Origin: Phycisphaerales bacterium
Lineage (GTDB): Bacteria > Planctomycetota > Phycisphaerae > Phycisphaerales > UBA1924
DNA: 12,722 nucleotides
Assembly: GCA_016764015.1 (NCBI GenBank)
Contig: JAESSR010000224.1
Span: 1-12,722 of the forward strand
Reading direction: 5' to 3'
Made by a program: the position numbers and the translations under genes. The notes beneath the pieces were generated by a model that did not search any database, had not been told where the DNA came from, and was given only the letters and a program-made list of their open reading frames with translations. This document shows, piece after piece, positions 1-7,660 of this stretch; position 1 is the first letter of the stretch; every line of letters starts with the position of its first letter.

Positions 1-1
1 C

Positions 2-550
2 CAGCCTCTGGTGCTCTCTATTCTCGCCGGCATCCACATAGAGCAGATCGAACAAATCTTCGATCACAAAGCCCGTGTCATCCGCGTGATGCCCAATACC
101 CCCGCTCAAATCGGAAAGGCGATGAGCGCCATCTCCCCAAGCCCTCAAGCAACCACAGCCGACATTGAACTTGCAACTCGGCTCTTCTCAAGCATCGGCA
201 AAGCCATCACGATTTCCGAAGACCTGATGGACGCCTTTACCGCGATCGCAGGGTCCGGGCCGGCGTATGTGTTCTATCTGGCCGAGGCGATGATCGAAGC
301 AGCACTCCAGCTCGGGTTCGACAAGCAACAAGCCCAGACCATCGTCCGCCAAACAATCTTCGGCTCAGCATCACTGATGGACAAATCCCCAGAGATGCCC
401 CGCCAACTCCGCGAGCAAGTGACGAGCAAGAAGGGCACTACCCAAGCAGCAACCGACACCCTCGACGAGTACGGCGTGATGGACGCCATCGTCCGCGCCA
501 TCCACGCCGCCTGCCACCGCGGAGCTGAACTGGGAAAAACAAACGATTAG
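2..550 (+). CDS. proC: pyrroline-5-carboxylate reductase ProC, 3' part (5' end outside window)
   Basis: This is the C-terminal two thirds of delta-1-pyrroline-5-carboxylate reductase, which uses NAD(P)H to reduce pyrroline-5-carboxylate to L-proline, the last step of proline synthesis in the cytoplasm. The frame is open to the left edge and reads QPLVLSILAGI, matching the end of the Rossmann domain, so the GTG at 11 is an internal Val and not the start. Family marks are RVMPNTPAQIGKAMSAI (about 82-132) and the dimerisation-domain block DAFTAIAGSGPAYVFYLAEA (230-289). The late ProC signature is present near 395-450 but deviates: where most family members have TSPGGTT this one has TSKKGTT. The gene ends in TAG at 548-550, and that stop overlaps the stop of the convergent permease gene. 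The family assignment is secure; only the missing N-terminus is unseen. Confidence 0.95.
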   Translation, partial: QPLVLSILAGIHIEQIEQIFDHKARVIRVMPNTPAQIGKAMSAISPSPQATTADIELATRLFSSIGKAITISEDLMDAFTAIAGSGPAYVFYLAEAMIEAALQLGFDKQQAQTIVRQTIFGSASLMDKSPEMPRQLREQVTSKKGTTQAATDTLDEYGVMDAIVRAIHAACHRGAELGKTND

Positions 551-1695
551 AAATCGCGCCGACTGAATCGCCATGTGCAGAACATCACAAGTATGCCTTC
601 AAACAGAAATGATGTCCCAAGTACCCACCAGAGTGGACGAGATCGGAATATCTCCTCGACCTGCCGCCCCATCTCATCTTCGTCGATGGAAAAAACATTT
701 GGATCATTATTATTCGTGCGTGTATTGTCTAATGATTCTTCATCAGCTTTCACAAGCGAATACGAGAGAAGTGCCGATGTCTCACCTGTTTTGGGTAATA
801 TGGTTTTCACGCCATACACAATTCCTGCCCAGAGTTTGAGTGAGTTGAGATTTGTTTCACTCTTATCGAGGTCAGCACGCATCGGCGGAAGAAACGGGTT
901 TCTTTCATTAATCTCAATAATACTCGGTTCGTAGTCATCTCCAGAGCCTTCTTCTTCTCGATTCATTTCCGACCGAATCAGCCGAGTAGTGTTGGTTTCA
1001 ATCTCTTCGATGCGTGCGATGCGTTGTTCTTGCACCATTGTATTCTGTACTTTGAATACAGTAAGAATACTGTCGGCAGAGTTGAGCACAAACAGCATCG
1101 CCCAGAATAAACAGGTGAGCATGATCGCAGGCATCGCTGCTTTGGTAATCATTCCAACAAAGACAGAGACCGAAAAGAGATAACTAAAAAACGCAAGCAC
1201 GATGGGGATCGCTAGGAATAACCTTGGTTCCCAAATCTGAGCCCGTAGCCCAATCACAAAGAATGATGCCACAGAAAACACGCCAACTTGCAAGGCCACG
1301 AACAATAGCCCTGAGAAGTACTTGGTTAAAAACAACCGGGATCTCGAAATGGGTTTGGAAAGCGTCGTTTCAATCGTTCCGCCAGAAATGAGATCAGGGA
1401 TCATGCCAGAAGTCGATATCAATGCGAGTATCGTCGCAATCCAGGTCAGCCAGATCGTAATTCCGAGCACAGAAAAGAAGCTCATATAGAACTCTTCTCT
1501 GCTCACTAGATCAGTTGTAGCAGGAATAAATCCAAGCTTAAACCATAAAAACTGAACGCCTTCTTCGTTAATACCAACGCTTGCAATGACGAGCACCACG
1601 AGCAACGACAAGACCATGGTGATCCAAAATAGCTTCTTCGCATTTAGCTCACGATACGCATCAATAAAAATCGCCTTCGTTTGCATCAAAATCAT
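547..1695 (-). CDS. ABC-2 type transporter permease subunit
   Basis: This 382-residue integral membrane protein is the likely membrane partner of the ATPase encoded just upstream, forming an ABC-2 type exporter of unknown substrate. Hydrophobic segments lie near residues 22-42, 70-96, 128-150, 157-182, 188-206 and 354-374. Between TM2 and TM3 is the ABC-2 element SGGTIETTLSKPISRSRLFL (about 104-123), a cytoplasmic coupling segment of this class. Between the fifth and sixth hydrophobic segments is a polar region of about 145 residues (207-352), rich in Glu, Asn and Arg and partly coiled-coil-like, which is longer than in minimal ABC-2 permeases. The start is the ATG overlapping the ATPase stop (ATGA at 1695-1692). 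A purine-rich AAGAAGGGGG stretch lies just upstream inside the ATPase gene, so translation is probably coupled. The substrate cannot be read from the sequence. Confidence 0.88.
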   Translation of the reverse strand: MILMQTKAIFIDAYRELNAKKLFWITMVLSLLVVLVIASVGINEEGVQFLWFKLGFIPATTDLVSREEFYMSFFSVLGITIWLTWIATILALISTSGMIPDLISGGTIETTLSKPISRSRLFLTKYFSGLLFVALQVGVFSVASFFVIGLRAQIWEPRLFLAIPIVLAFFSYLFSVSVFVGMITKAAMPAIMLTCLFWAMLFVLNSADSILTVFKVQNTMVQEQRIARIEEIETNTTRLIRSEMNREEEGSGDDYEPSIIEINERNPFLPPMRADLDKSETNLNSLKLWAGIVYGVKTILPKTGETSALLSYSLVKADEESLDNTRTNNNDPNVFSIDEDEMGRQVEEIFRSRPLWWVLGTSFLFEGILVMFCTWRFSRRDF

Positions 1696-2675
1696 GAGCG
1701 TGCCCCCTTCTTCGATTTCTTCGACTTCTGAGCACCGGGCTTGGCCCCATCAGGATGTTCATTGACCGCTTTAATAAACAAGTCTTCAAGCGATGGGCGA
1801 TGGAAACCGAGTGATTCGATCACCACGCCGCGAGCACGGAGCACATCAATCGCAGGCTGAACCGCTTGGGCCGATGGCGTGTCAAATCGGAGTTTCATCT
1901 GTGTGTCTTCTGGAGTGCATTCGATGTTGCTCACGGCACCTTGTGCAGCGGCCATCGTGTCACTATCCATCTTGGTATGGCTCGTAACCACAAACCCGCT
2001 TTGATCCGCGGTGAGTTCTTCAATCGTCCCCTGCTGACGCATCAGCCCGTGCACCATAATCGCAACCCTATCGCACACCATCTCAAGCTCTGAGAGCAAA
2101 TGCGAGTTGAGGAACACCGTCCGTCCTTCATCTTTGAGACGAAGCAGAATCTCGCGGATATCGCGTCGCCCGATCGGGTCAACGCCGTCGGTTGGTTCAT
2201 CGAGAATGATCAGCTTCGGATCATTCATCAACGCCTGAGCAATCCCCACCCGCTGGCGCATGCCTTTGGAATAGCTCCCGAGCTTGTGTGTTGCCCATTC
2301 GGACATATTCACGATTTCAAGCAGCTCGTCGGCTCGTTTGTTTCTCGTCTGGCGATCAACCCCAGACATCGCGCCATAATGACGCAACACCTGTCGGCTC
2401 GTCAAATACTGCGGAAAGTTGTGATGCTCTGGGAGGTATCCAACCTGATCGAGTACTGATTTATTGCCAATCTTCGAGCCCAGCAAAGTCCCCGTGCATT
2501 TGGTCGGCGAGATAATCGTCAACAGCACCTTTACCAATGTCGATTTGCCCGCACCATTGGGCCCAAGCAATCCAAAGACCTCCCCAGCACCGACCCGAAG
2601 GTCAACGCCGCGGAGTGCATGCACCTTGCGCCGATACATTTTCTCAACGCCGCGTACATCAATCACTGCTTCCAT
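1692..2675 (-). CDS. ABC transporter ATP-binding protein (ABC-2 exporter class)
   Basis: This is the nucleotide-binding subunit of an ABC-2 type transporter, which hydrolyses ATP on the cytoplasmic face to drive the permease encoded next. Counting from the TTG codon at 2678, the motifs are Walker A GPNGAGKST (39-47), a signature segment YSKGMRQRV (136-144, SKGM in place of LSGGQ as is common in this class), Walker B LIILDEP (156-162), a D-loop in the following DGVDP, and the switch His in NSH (191-193). About 100 C-terminal residues follow the ATPase core and end in a Lys/Ser-rich tail. TTG at 2678 is in frame, but I chose ATG at 2675 because it sits 8 nt after AAGGGG. The stop overlaps the permease start. 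With the methyltransferase 35 nt upstream it probably forms one minus-strand operon. Substrate unknown. Confidence 0.93.
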   Translation of the reverse strand: MEAVIDVRGVEKMYRRKVHALRGVDLRVGAGEVFGLLGPNGAGKSTLVKVLLTIISPTKCTGTLLGSKIGNKSVLDQVGYLPEHHNFPQYLTSRQVLRHYGAMSGVDRQTRNKRADELLEIVNMSEWATHKLGSYSKGMRQRVGIAQALMNDPKLIILDEPTDGVDPIGRRDIREILLRLKDEGRTVFLNSHLLSELEMVCDRVAIMVHGLMRQQGTIEELTADQSGFVVTSHTKMDSDTMAAAQGAVSNIECTPEDTQMKLRFDTPSAQAVQPAIDVLRARGVVIESLGFHRPSLEDLFIKAVNEHPDGAKPGAQKSKKSKKGARS

Positions 2676-2690
2676 CAATCAATCCCCTTG
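2676..2690 (-). promoter_or_regulatory. Shine-Dalgarno of the ABC ATPase gene, deciding its start
   Basis: Read on the minus strand, AAGGGG is followed by 8 nt and then ATG at 2675-2673. The alternative in-frame TTG at 2678-2676 would have only about 5 nt spacing and a rarer start codon, so ATG is preferred. Confidence 0.6.
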
Positions 2691-2710
2691 TGTAGCCCGT
2701 CGGCTTCCAT

Positions 2711-3379
2711 TCAATCGTTGTTTTTGCGTGCGATGACATGAAAAACATGCCAATCCTTCTTCGTTCCATCACAGTCTTCGCCTTTTCGCTCGTCCTCTTT
2801 CATATGTTCGATCGTAAAAGGCTTTAAAAACTGCTCAACTTGCTCACGCGTATGGTGTGAACGATCCGGAATCGCTGCCCAAGTATCTCGATCACCAAAG
2901 AACTGACCCGAAAAACGCCCTCCGGGACGGATACAGGCTGTAATCTTCGCCCACATGGTGTCATAGTGCTCAGGAGCACAGAACGGCAATGAAAAACTAG
3001 CATTGAGCAAATCACACGACGGGAGTTCAACCGATTCAAACGGTGCAAGTTGCATGGTCAGCCGAGTTGGGTCTTCAAGATCATCCCTTGAAACGAGCCT
3101 ACGAATTCCATCTGGATGCCCATCAATTGCATGGACTTTCCACCCTGCGCGGAGCAATGCAGCGCTATCGCGTCCCTCGCCGCACCCCAGATCGACCGCA
3201 AATCGTGGCGTAGTCGTAGGTTCGGAATCGAAGAGCTTGAGGGCTTGAACCAATGTCTCGCGAGGCTCTCGTCCATCGATCGCCTTGAAGTATCCAGTCC
3301 AGTCCCGCGTCGTCGCATAGACAAACGCTGGTTTGAGATCATCGTACGCGGAGTCGTGTTTATCAGTTGGTTGTGTCAT
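2711..3379 (-). CDS. class I SAM-dependent methyltransferase, TehB-like
   Basis: This 222-residue cytoplasmic enzyme should transfer a methyl group from S-adenosylmethionine to an unidentified acceptor. It shows the class I Rossmann pattern: motif I VDLGCGEGRD (62-71), the acidic end of strand 2 in AIDGHP (84-89, D86 expected to bind the SAM ribose), a motif near CDLLNASFSLPF (122-133), and RPGGRF (151-156). The GQFFGDRDTW segment (158-167) and the C-terminal WHVFHVIARK (210-219) resemble TehB-like and thiopurine-type small-molecule methyltransferases, but the acceptor cannot be assigned. It is the first gene of a probable operon with the ABC transporter. The start ATG at 3379-3377 faces the UbiD-family gene across only 11 bp. 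No convincing Shine-Dalgarno lies before it. Confidence 0.85.
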   Translation of the reverse strand: MTQPTDKHDSAYDDLKPAFVYATTRDWTGYFKAIDGREPRETLVQALKLFDSEPTTTPRFAVDLGCGEGRDSAALLRAGWKVHAIDGHPDGIRRLVSRDDLEDPTRLTMQLAPFESVELPSCDLLNASFSLPFCAPEHYDTMWAKITACIRPGGRFSGQFFGDRDTWAAIPDRSHHTREQVEQFLKPFTIEHMKEDERKGEDCDGTKKDWHVFHVIARKNND

Positions 3380-3390
3380 ATCGTTGGGTA

Positions 3391-5421
3391 ATGTATGCCG
3401 ACCTCCATCACTTTGTCGACGCGCTCACCCAATCTGGCGAGTTGATTCGTATCAAAGATTCTGTTGATCCGGTGCTCGAGATCACTCAATACGCTGATAC
3501 CGAGTCCAAAATGGCCGCCTCAACCCTGGGCTCACCATCCTCACAACGCAACGATCCAGAGTTCGCTCGTCTCGGTGGTAAGGCCCTACTCTTCGAGAAC
3601 CCCCTCGGCTCAGACTTCCCCGTCCTCATCAACGCCTTCGGGTCCTACCGCCGAATGGAGATGGCACTCGGCAACCGCGCCTTCGACGACATCGCCCAAA
3701 CCATTGGCGAACTCGTCAAGCCCGAACCACCCCGCTTGATCTCCGAAGCCATCTCAAAGGCCAAGCAGTTCTTCCCGCTCTTGAAAATCGGTCCCAAGCG
3801 ATCCAACAAACCCGGCATCTGCCAGCAGGTCGTCCATACCGCCGAAGATATCGACCTCACCAAACTCCCGATGCTCCGGTGTTGGCCGCTCGATGGCGAC
3901 TTTGAAGCGGTGGGATACCCCGCAGGAATCAACGATGGCATTGCTGGCATGGGGCATCCAGACATCGACGACGCAACATGGAATGCCAAATACCGCGGCC
4001 GATTCATCACCCTCGCAGGCATCCACACCATCCACGCCGACGATCGAAATGATCCAAAGCCCAAATCCCACAACATCGGGATGTACCGCCTCCAACTCCT
4101 CGCCAAGAACCGCCTGGCCATGCACTGGCACATGCACCACGACGGCGCAGCCCACTGGCGATCATGGAAAAAACTCGGGCAACCAATGCCCGTCGCAATT
4201 GCGCTCGGTGGAGCGTCAGTCCTCCCCTACGCAGCGACCTGCCCGCTCCCACCAGGAATCTCAGAACTGTTGATGGCCGGTTTCCTCAACGGTAAAGGCA
4301 TCCCGCTCTGCCGAGCCCAAACCGTGCCGCTCTGGGTGCCGTCAGATGCCGAGATGATCATCGAGGGCTTCGTCCGCACCGACGCAGGTTTCCCCGGCTG
4401 GGACCCTCGACAAGAAGATGAAGGCGAATTCGGAGATGGTGCAGTCTTCGAAGGCCCTTTCGGCGACCACACCGGTTTCTACTCCATGCCTGATCGCTAC
4501 CCAATCGTCGAAGTCTCCGCATTCACACATCGGAAGGATGCGATCTATCCAACGACGGTGGTGGGGCTACCCCCTCAGGAAGATTACTTCCTAGGCAAAG
4601 CGACCGAGCGGATCATGAAGCCGTTGCTGCAAACAATTCTGCCCGACATCAAAGATTACCACCTCCCGATGTACGGTGCGTTCCACAATGTCGCCAATAT
4701 TCAAATATCCAAGCACTACCCACTCCACGCCCGCACCGTCATGCACGGTATTTGGGGCGCAGGACAAATGGCATGGACCAAAAACCTCTTCATCGTCGAT
4801 GACACCGTCGATGTCCATGATCTCTCAGCCGTGCTCACTGCAGTGTACCAGCATTGCAAGCCATCACGAGATATCGAACAGGTCAACGGTGCCCTCGACA
4901 TCCTCGACCATGCTGCGCCGCGATTGGGCTCAGGCATCAAACTCGGATTTGATGCCACGAAGAAGATCGTCGGCGAAGAAATTGATGGCCATCAAATCGC
5001 GGCACCCTCGTCAATACCCTCTTCCAAGCAACGGAGTGAAGCAGTTGCATTCGCCCAATCAATGACCGGCGTGCTCGATGCTTCTGCCCCAGAGCAAGCC
5101 CCGGGCTGGTTGTTCATCAAGGCAGACAAAGATCACAACGAACCTGATCGGGCCAAACTCGGAGCATCCATCCTCGAAGCATATCTCGCCGAATCATCAG
5201 CGATGAAGTTCATTGTCGTGCTCGGACGATCAGTCGATATCCACGATCATCACAGCGCCCTCTTCCACTGGGCAGCGAACTTCGATGCCTCACGCGACGC
5301 CCAGTGGGATCAATCCCAAGGCTGCGATCGAGTCGGATTCGACGCAACCCCAAAGACCCCAGAAGACACCCGAAACAACCAGCCAGTACGCGCCTGGCCA
5401 CCGGTGTTGTCCTTCGATTGA
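3391..5421 (+). CDS. UbiD family decarboxylase (long form, 676 residues; probable quinone biosynthesis)
   Basis: UbiD-family enzymes are cytoplasmic reversible (de)carboxylases of aromatic or unsaturated acids that use prenylated FMN and a divalent metal. Family marks include the N-terminal DALTQSGELIRI, the cofactor/metal region NIGMYRLQL (228-236) followed by a His-rich HWHMHHDG, the acidic motif SDAEMIIEG (318-326), and FIVDDTVDVHD (467-477) leading to LGFDATKK (518-525), where shorter members normally end. About 150 more residues follow, including what looks like a second copy of that last module (607-655). E. coli UbiD is near 497 residues; long forms of about 600 residues are known in menaquinone-making bacteria. 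A role in menaquinone or another prenylquinone pathway is inferred. The start is ATG at 3391 rather than TTG at 3367, because MYADLHHFVDAL matches the family N-terminus. No strong ribosome binding site is seen. Confidence 0.92.
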   Translation: MYADLHHFVDALTQSGELIRIKDSVDPVLEITQYADTESKMAASTLGSPSSQRNDPEFARLGGKALLFENPLGSDFPVLINAFGSYRRMEMALGNRAFDDIAQTIGELVKPEPPRLISEAISKAKQFFPLLKIGPKRSNKPGICQQVVHTAEDIDLTKLPMLRCWPLDGDFEAVGYPAGINDGIAGMGHPDIDDATWNAKYRGRFITLAGIHTIHADDRNDPKPKSHNIGMYRLQLLAKNRLAMHWHMHHDGAAHWRSWKKLGQPMPVAIALGGASVLPYAATCPLPPGISELLMAGFLNGKGIPLCRAQTVPLWVPSDAEMIIEGFVRTDAGFPGWDPRQEDEGEFGDGAVFEGPFGDHTGFYSMPDRYPIVEVSAFTHRKDAIYPTTVVGLPPQEDYFLGKATERIMKPLLQTILPDIKDYHLPMYGAFHNVANIQISKHYPLHARTVMHGIWGAGQMAWTKNLFIVDDTVDVHDLSAVLTAVYQHCKPSRDIEQVNGALDILDHAAPRLGSGIKLGFDATKKIVGEEIDGHQIAAPSSIPSSKQRSEAVAFAQSMTGVLDASAPEQAPGWLFIKADKDHNEPDRAKLGASILEAYLAESSAMKFIVVLGRSVDIHDHHSALFHWAANFDASRDAQWDQSQGCDRVGFDATPKTPEDTRNNQPVRAWPPVLSFD

Positions 5422-5439
5422 GAATACTCTTGTGGTGCC

Positions 5440-5471
5440 GTGGTTAAAATCTCGTAGAGATTTCTAACCAC
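5440..5471. terminator. bidirectional hairpin terminator between convergent genes
   Basis: The left arm GTGGTTAAAATCTC (5440-5453) pairs with the right arm 5457-5471, giving about 14 bp with one bulged base and a 3-nt loop. It lies between the UbiD-family stop (5421) and the dacB stop (5474), so it can serve both strands. There is no long T tract on either side, so efficient intrinsic termination is inferred from position and stem strength. Confidence 0.65.
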
Positions 5472-5473
5472 GA

Positions 5474-6994
5474 TCAGCCGCCAAACTGCGGCGAGCCCGC
5501 CCTTCGGCTCATCCAGTCATCAATATCTTCAACAATACCATCAACCAAAGGCTTCGCATTCCTGCTCGTCGCACCGGCTTTGACATCATTGAGCAAGATA
5601 GAAAAAACAACCCGCTGCCCAGATTGTGGATGCACCAAGACCCCAGAGAGTGCATACATCCCGGTGAGGTACCCGCTCTTGGCATAGAGCTGGGATTCGA
5701 GCTCGGCATCGCTGAATCGTTTGCGGAGTGTGCCATTACCCGGGGTGGCGAGCGAATCTTGGAACATCTCCCAATGGTCAGACCGTGCCAATCGACGCAT
5801 CCAAATCGCTAATGTCTTTGCCGAGACCTTGTTCTCTCGGCACATCCCCGACCCATCAGAAATCACAGTCGATTCAGCAGCACCCGCCCCGAGTTTTTCA
5901 GCCAGCAGCATCCGGATCACGGTCGCCCCGTTCTCCCATGATCCTGGATCAGAGGTCACCTCGTTGCCGATGCGTTTGAGCAATGCCTCGGCGTACAGGT
6001 TGTAAGAATCTGTGTTTGTCCGCTCAAGCACATCAAACAACGGCGTAGTAATCACCGCCACGACCCGGGAGCGTGTGTACCGATCAGCAGGTCCAATCAG
6101 CGACACCATATCACGAACATACGAATCCGCAGGCCCGATGGTGATCCCACGGGTTTGAAGCTCGGTCGCAAGAAGCTGCCCGCCAAACTCGGCTGGTGAG
6201 TTGATAGCAACAGGGATCTCCGATTTGCTCGACACATTGCCATGCACCGTAAACACATTGGCCTTGGTCGGACGCGAGACCCACGCCGTGTCGCGTTTGT
6301 TCTTGTCAGATTTCGCTTTGATCTGCATATCAATCCAATACGCATCGGGCACGAGCTTGACGATCGGAGTGCCTCCAGATGACGAAGGAGATGTGTACAC
6401 ATTGATCACATTGGTATGAAAGTTCAATCCACCGACCTGCGCACAGTACCACCGATTCAACTGATCCTTTGGCCAGCACGGGTGTGTGTAAATGCGATCA
6501 AAGACCGTGTCATCAATGATGACCCTACCGATTTCTTCGACGCCCGCATTTTTGAGCGAATCGGCGATCTGATCGAAGAGTGTGCCAAGCGTCACACCGG
6601 GTTGCTCGCCGATGAATATTGCAGGATCGCCAAGCGCCGGGTCTCCGTCACCCTTGACAATCAGGGTCGGTGGGGTGGTTGTATCATCGATGATAAGCTC
6701 TGTTCGGAATATAAAATCGCCACCAAGAACGAACAGGGCAGCGCCGCTCGTCAATATTTTCATATTCGATGCGGGGACCATCGCCCTTGAGCCGTGATAG
6801 TCAGCGAGTTCTTCACCGGTGTCTAGATCAGCGATATACACCGACGCGATTCCACCACCGAGGTTTGTCTGGGTGATCAAATGCTCTGTGCTCTTGTCCA
6901 GTGGCCCACCGACAACAACGCGACAGCATACTGCCAAACCAATAAGGGCAATAGCAATCAATTGCCGGGTAGCCAGTTGGGTTCTTATCCGCAT
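5474..6994 (-). CDS. dacB: D-alanyl-D-alanine carboxypeptidase/endopeptidase, PBP4 type (peptidase S13)
   Basis: This 506-residue penicillin-binding protein of peptidase family S13 is exported to the periplasm, where such enzymes trim or cut D-Ala-containing peptidoglycan stem peptides and cross-links. Residues 1-30 form a signal peptide (basic MRIRTQLATR, then a hydrophobic core). The CC at 23-24 is not preceded by a proper lipobox, so a lipoprotein is unlikely. The nucleophile motif SxxK is in PASNMK (S76, K79). The second conserved block reads SDGSGMCREN (379-388), with Cys385 where the family usually has Ser (DGSGLSRxN). The third motif is KSG (439-441) in AKSGYLTG, a conservative version of KTG. 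The length suits family members with the extra domains inserted between the first two motifs. The start ATG at 6994 has GGAG 8 nt upstream. It converges with the UbiD-family gene. Confidence 0.93.
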   Translation of the reverse strand: MRIRTQLATRQLIAIALIGLAVCCRVVVGGPLDKSTEHLITQTNLGGGIASVYIADLDTGEELADYHGSRAMVPASNMKILTSGAALFVLGGDFIFRTELIIDDTTTPPTLIVKGDGDPALGDPAIFIGEQPGVTLGTLFDQIADSLKNAGVEEIGRVIIDDTVFDRIYTHPCWPKDQLNRWYCAQVGGLNFHTNVINVYTSPSSSGGTPIVKLVPDAYWIDMQIKAKSDKNKRDTAWVSRPTKANVFTVHGNVSSKSEIPVAINSPAEFGGQLLATELQTRGITIGPADSYVRDMVSLIGPADRYTRSRVVAVITTPLFDVLERTNTDSYNLYAEALLKRIGNEVTSDPGSWENGATVIRMLLAEKLGAGAAESTVISDGSGMCRENKVSAKTLAIWMRRLARSDHWEMFQDSLATPGNGTLRKRFSDAELESQLYAKSGYLTGMYALSGVLVHPQSGQRVVFSILLNDVKAGATSRNAKPLVDGIVEDIDDWMSRRAGSPQFGG

Positions 6995-7049
6995 ATATCA
7001 AACTCCATCTCAGGTGTGCTGTACCAAACAACAATCGGCACCCTCAAGC

Positions 7050-7072
7050 AAAAAACTCCAAGATACAAGGAG
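7050..7072 (-). terminator. weak candidate terminator after the 150-residue gene
   Basis: On the minus strand CTCC (7072-7069) pairs with GGAG (7059-7056) and is directly followed by six T residues (7055-7050). The stem is only 4 bp with a 9-nt loop, so this is a tentative call based on the T run and its position between the stop at 7108 and the dacB start at 6994. Confidence 0.3.
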
Positions 7073-7107
7073 AAATCAGTCCACGCCCGAACGAAAATGT
7101 CCTGCAG

Positions 7108-7560
7108 TTAGCCTTTGTACGCAAGCGTGACAAGCTCAACGACCGCTTCGACCATATCTGGGGAATCGATTGCCCATTCACTCCACGCTTGATGCCCAAT
7201 CGCTGTTGCGTTGCTCAAACCTGCTGTAAGGCACTTGGGGAGCTGGGAAGGCGGCATGTTCTCAAAGAAAGCCGCAGAGAGCGTCAATGCCACTCTTGGG
7301 TTCTGCGGGTCTGGAATCAGGTGGACACCCATGAGTAATCCGCCATCGGGAGAGAATACTTCGCACCACCGCCAAGAAATTCCGAGCCATTCAAGCTTGG
7401 GTTTCACACCAAGAACCTTGACGATCGACCGCCTTAGATCCATAAAGAGCCGCTTTTCTTCGGGCTCAAGCTGATCGATAAGCGCTTTGGTCGTGGGCTT
7501 TTCAAACTGACATGTCCATGCTTGCACGCAGGTGATCCTCTCATGGTCTTTGGGATTCAT
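7108..7560 (-). CDS. conserved-looking small protein of unknown function, 150 residues
   Basis: I do not recognise this protein. It is soluble: no signal peptide and no membrane segment. Its most distinctive part is LEWLGISWRWCEVFSPDGG (about 56-74), followed by GVHLIPDPQNPRVALTLSAAFFE, which suggests an alternating beta sheet. Acidic helices follow at the C-terminus (SPDMVEAVVELVTLAY). Reasons to think it is real are a full-length frame, ATG at 7560 with GGAG about 5 nt upstream, and a position in a compact head-to-head arrangement with the response regulator. The alpha/beta pattern with Trp-rich strands resembles small single-domain DUF proteins, but no family can be named. It could be co-transcribed with dacB 113 nt downstream, although a weak hairpin with a T run lies between them. 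Confidence 0.75.
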   Translation of the reverse strand: MNPKDHERITCVQAWTCQFEKPTTKALIDQLEPEEKRLFMDLRRSIVKVLGVKPKLEWLGISWRWCEVFSPDGGLLMGVHLIPDPQNPRVALTLSAAFFENMPPSQLPKCLTAGLSNATAIGHQAWSEWAIDSPDMVEAVVELVTLAYKG

Positions 7561-7660
7561 CCCGCTCCGGGTGGTTTATTGCCAACCAACCCCTAAAGAT
7601 TAGGCACCAAGCACACCGAGAACATCGGATCAATGAATCTGATCTGAAAGTGAGTACACG

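Noticed and set aside
11..13. GTG as start of proC
   Set aside because: The frame is open upstream and the residues before it continue the ProC Rossmann domain, so the gene starts outside the window.
274..574. Minus-strand open frames across proC
   Set aside because: They lie antisense to conserved ProC motifs and have low-complexity translations.
3367..3369. TTG as start of the UbiD-family gene
   Set aside because: It would overlap the divergent methyltransferase start; the ATG at 3391 gives the family-like N-terminus.
3645..4133. 162-residue minus-strand open frame inside the UbiD-family gene
   Set aside because: It is a shadow of the conserved coding strand; its translation shows no family motif and no ribosome binding site.
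6920..6935. Lipobox in the PBP4 signal peptide
   Set aside because: The residues before the CC pair are Leu-Ala-Val; Val at position -1 does not fit a lipobox, so ordinary signal peptidase cleavage is more likely.
7625..7647. Imperfect inverted repeat TCGGATC/GATCTGA before the response regulator
   Set aside because: One mismatch in 7 bp with a 9-nt spacer, overlapping the ribosome binding region; too weak to call an operator.
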